The position numbers were made by a program, and so were the translations under genes. DNA of 7,066 nucleotides from JBBRHH01 sp038222915 (lineage in GTDB: Bacteria; Planctomycetota; Phycisphaerae; Tepidisphaerales; Tepidisphaeraceae): contig JBBRHH010000324.1 in assembly GCA_038222915.1 (NCBI GenBank), forward strand, positions 1 through 7,066. Reading direction: 5' to 3'. The notes beneath the pieces are model-generated. The model saw nothing but the letters and a program-made list of their open reading frames with translations, had not been told where the DNA came from and made no database searches. Positions 5,817 to 7,066 of the stretch are shown here, in pieces; positions within the stretch are counted from its first letter, which is position 1; every line of letters starts with the position of its first letter.

Positions 5817-5882
5817 TTTTTTAGCGTGTAATTTCAGCCCAGCGCAAACCCGACGCTGATCTGGTTCTCTCTCGGTTATTAT
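5817..5882 (+). promoter_or_regulatory. AT-rich intergenic stretch with possible weak terminator and promoter
   Basis: A run of six T (5817-5822) lies 34 nt after the cyclase-fold stop, but only a poor hairpin (GCTTAA against TTTAGC, one mismatch) surrounds it. CAGCG (5840-5844) and CGCTG (5854-5858) form a small stem. TATTAT (5877-5882) is a -10-like box without a clear -35; it would give a leader of about 28 nt containing the ribosome binding site GGAGAG (5906-5911). A separate promoter for the barrel gene is possible but weakly supported. Confidence 0.2.
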
Positions 5883-5916
5883 TTGTTTCCAGTTCGGGAT
5901 TTTTCGGAGAGACAAC

Positions 5917-6870
5917 ATGGGAAGCGTAGTGTTTCGCAAATCGCGCACAGTCCGCGCGCTCGTCGCAGCGGTGTTCGGCGGCATGGCCTGGTGCCAGGGC
6001 GTACAGGCCGAGACCGTGCCAACGGCCGCAGGACTTGATCAGCCAGTCAGTTTGATGCAGCTCGCCAACCCGGCCGATACGGCTCACGCCCCCGCGACGC
6101 GTGAAGGCGGCGAAAGTGAGGCCATGTTCCACCCGATCACCGTCCACGCCAAAGGTGCGATCGGTGAAGAAGATCTCGTCGGTTCCTATTCGCAGCCACG
6201 GTGGACCGCCGATCGCCGCTTTGCCGGCACCCGCACCTACGTGATTCCCGACGGCGCGTTCGAAGTCGAATACTGGCTCAAGCCAAAAATTCCTCGCAAA
6301 GGCACTACCTCCACCGAGCAGAAGTTTGAAGTCGAAATGGGCCTGCCGAACCGGTTCCAGCTCGATCTATACCTGAACCTCGAACGCGAAGGCGAAGGTT
6401 CGGACACGAATGTCGGCAGCAGCATCGAAGGGCGCTACGCTTTTGCCGACTGGGGCAAAATCTGGGGCAACCCGACCGTATACGTTGAATACACCTTCGG
6501 TGCAGGCGGCGAAGAAGACGCCATCGAAGGCAAGCTCTTGCTCGCCGACGAACTGGCCCCGCGCTGGCACTGGGGTATCAACCTGTCGTTCGAATATTCG
6601 CTCGGCCACGAGCACACCGCCGAATACGAATTCACCGGCGGCATCAGCTACACGGTCCTCGACCGCGTCCTGTCCGTAGGCGTCGAAACCGAATCGTCGT
6701 TCACCAACGCCCACTCCGGCCGCGCCACCTACGAACACGACATCAAGTTCGGCCCCAGCATCCAGTACCGCCCGCGGCCAAACATCCACGTCGACTTCGT
6801 GCCGCTTTTCGGCGTCACCGGCGGCTCTTCGCTGTTGAAGATCTACCTCGTCGTCGGCTACGAGTTCTAA
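5917..6870 (+). CDS. Outer-membrane beta-barrel protein (transporter/porin-like)
   Basis: A 317-residue exported protein. Residues 1-31 form a Sec signal peptide with a basic start (RKSRTVR), a hydrophobic core (ALVAAVFGGMAW) and an AxA-like site (VQA-E). A polar linker of about 70 residues follows. From about 105 to the end, alternating hydrophobic and polar strands with many Tyr, Phe and Trp residues (FEVEYWLKP, RFQLDLYLNL, TVYVEYTFG, WGINLSFEYSL, EYEFTGGISYTV, NIHVDFVPLFG, LKIYLVVGYEF) indicate a membrane beta-barrel. The final residue is Phe, the usual C-terminal signal for Bam-mediated insertion. The layout resembles the MetA-pathway phenol-degradation/transporter-like barrels (PF13557), but I cannot confirm that family. 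The start at 5917 has GGAGAG five bases upstream. It is the last gene before a strong terminator. Its substrate is unknown; a diderm envelope is implied. Confidence 0.85.
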   Translation: MGSVVFRKSRTVRALVAAVFGGMAWCQGVQAETVPTAAGLDQPVSLMQLANPADTAHAPATREGGESEAMFHPITVHAKGAIGEEDLVGSYSQPRWTADRRFAGTRTYVIPDGAFEVEYWLKPKIPRKGTTSTEQKFEVEMGLPNRFQLDLYLNLEREGEGSDTNVGSSIEGRYAFADWGKIWGNPTVYVEYTFGAGGEEDAIEGKLLLADELAPRWHWGINLSFEYSLGHEHTAEYEFTGGISYTVLDRVLSVGVETESSFTNAHSGRATYEHDIKFGPSIQYRPRPNIHVDFVPLFGVTGGSSLLKIYLVVGYEF

Positions 6871-6946
6871 GCGGTTTCACAATCTCGTTCCCGCACATCA
6901 CCGACGCCTTTGGACTCCTTCCCCAACAGCGGTCGATGATGATTCT

Positions 6947-6984
6947 GCCCGCCGGCCTATAGGGTGGGCGGGCTTTCTTTATTT
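6947..6984 (+). terminator. Rho-independent terminator
   Basis: GCCCGCC (6947-6953) pairs perfectly with GGCGGGC (6967-6973); the 13-nt loop contains a CCTATAGG palindrome. The stem is followed directly by a T-rich tract, TTTCTTTATTT (6974-6984). It lies 77 nt after the barrel gene and would end transcription of the preceding gene or operon. The stretch 6871-6946 holds nothing else recognisable. Confidence 0.85.
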
Positions 6985-7025
6985 GGCTCTTCCCGTAAGT
7001 GTGTGGGTGAAAATCTAGCCAAAAG

Positions 7026-7066
7026 TCTGTTTGACGCTGCTTTTTTCGATGTTTTTGCTCTATACA
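7026..7066 (+). repeat. T-tracts at 11-bp spacing at the window edge (possible further array)
   Basis: Steps of 11 give TCTGTTTGACG (7026), CTGCTTTTTTC (7037), GATGTTTTTGC (7048), then TCTATACA at the edge. The unit at 7037 resembles GCGGTTTTTTC (796) in array A. Only three units are visible, so this may be chance or the start of another array or promoter region for a gene beyond the window. Confidence 0.25.

Noticed and set aside
4413..5984. Long minus-strand open frame (523 codons) opposite the cyclase-fold gene
   Set aside because: It mirrors the codon bias of the well-supported + strand gene, has no recognisable domain, and lacks a good start signal; it is an antisense shadow.
7031..7066. 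Promoter from TTGACG (7031) and TATACA (7061)
   Set aside because: The 24-bp spacer is far outside the usual 16-18 bp, and the window ends at the box.

Overview
The window looks like a piece of a Planctomycetota chromosome, possibly Phycisphaerae-like. The clues are a membrane-anchored zinc ribbon of the CxxCGYDLRATPxxCPECG type that is widespread in that phylum, GC-rich coding sequence, and three consecutive exported proteins: a beta-propeller, a squalene-cyclase-fold protein and an outer-membrane barrel. Taxonomy is inferred from these protein types only. Every supported gene is on the + strand. No tRNA, rRNA, CRISPR, transposase or phage gene was seen.

Layout. (1) 2-184: the C-terminal end of a zinc-ribbon membrane protein that starts outside the window. 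Its frame has no stop until 1195. (2) About 185-1223: roughly 1 kb with no convincing gene but much structure: a near-perfect 19-bp palindrome, a short direct repeat, a sigma70-like promoter, and two arrays of a degenerate 11-bp unit (about 698-817 and 939-1047). The arrays share one 11-bp register, are partly self-complementary, and lie in a stretch of about 426 nt with no stop triplet in any forward frame. (3) 1224-1712: a Bcp/PrxQ thiol peroxidase. (4) 1783-4416: a large secreted NHL/beta-propeller protein with an FlgD-like Ig N-terminus and a CCVC cysteine cluster. (5) 4551-5783: a secreted prenyltransferase/squalene-oxidase-repeat protein. (6) 5917-6870: an outer-membrane beta-barrel protein ending in Phe. 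(7) 6947-6984: a strong intrinsic terminator, then sequence that at the window edge again shows T-tracts spaced 11 bp apart.

How the genes may fit together. The peroxidase is a housekeeping cytoplasmic antioxidant enzyme and probably not functionally tied to its neighbours. The next three products all carry Sec signal peptides and would act in the periplasm or outer membrane. The gaps (70, 134 and 133 nt) allow either one long transcript ending at 6947-6984 or several promoters. I see no recognised metabolic pathway joining them.

The most unusual part is the 11-bp repeat region upstream of the peroxidase. I do not recognise it as a named element. It could be a degenerate minisatellite, helically phased (curved) DNA or a protein-binding array, or the template of a structured RNA. 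The sequence alone does not decide between these.
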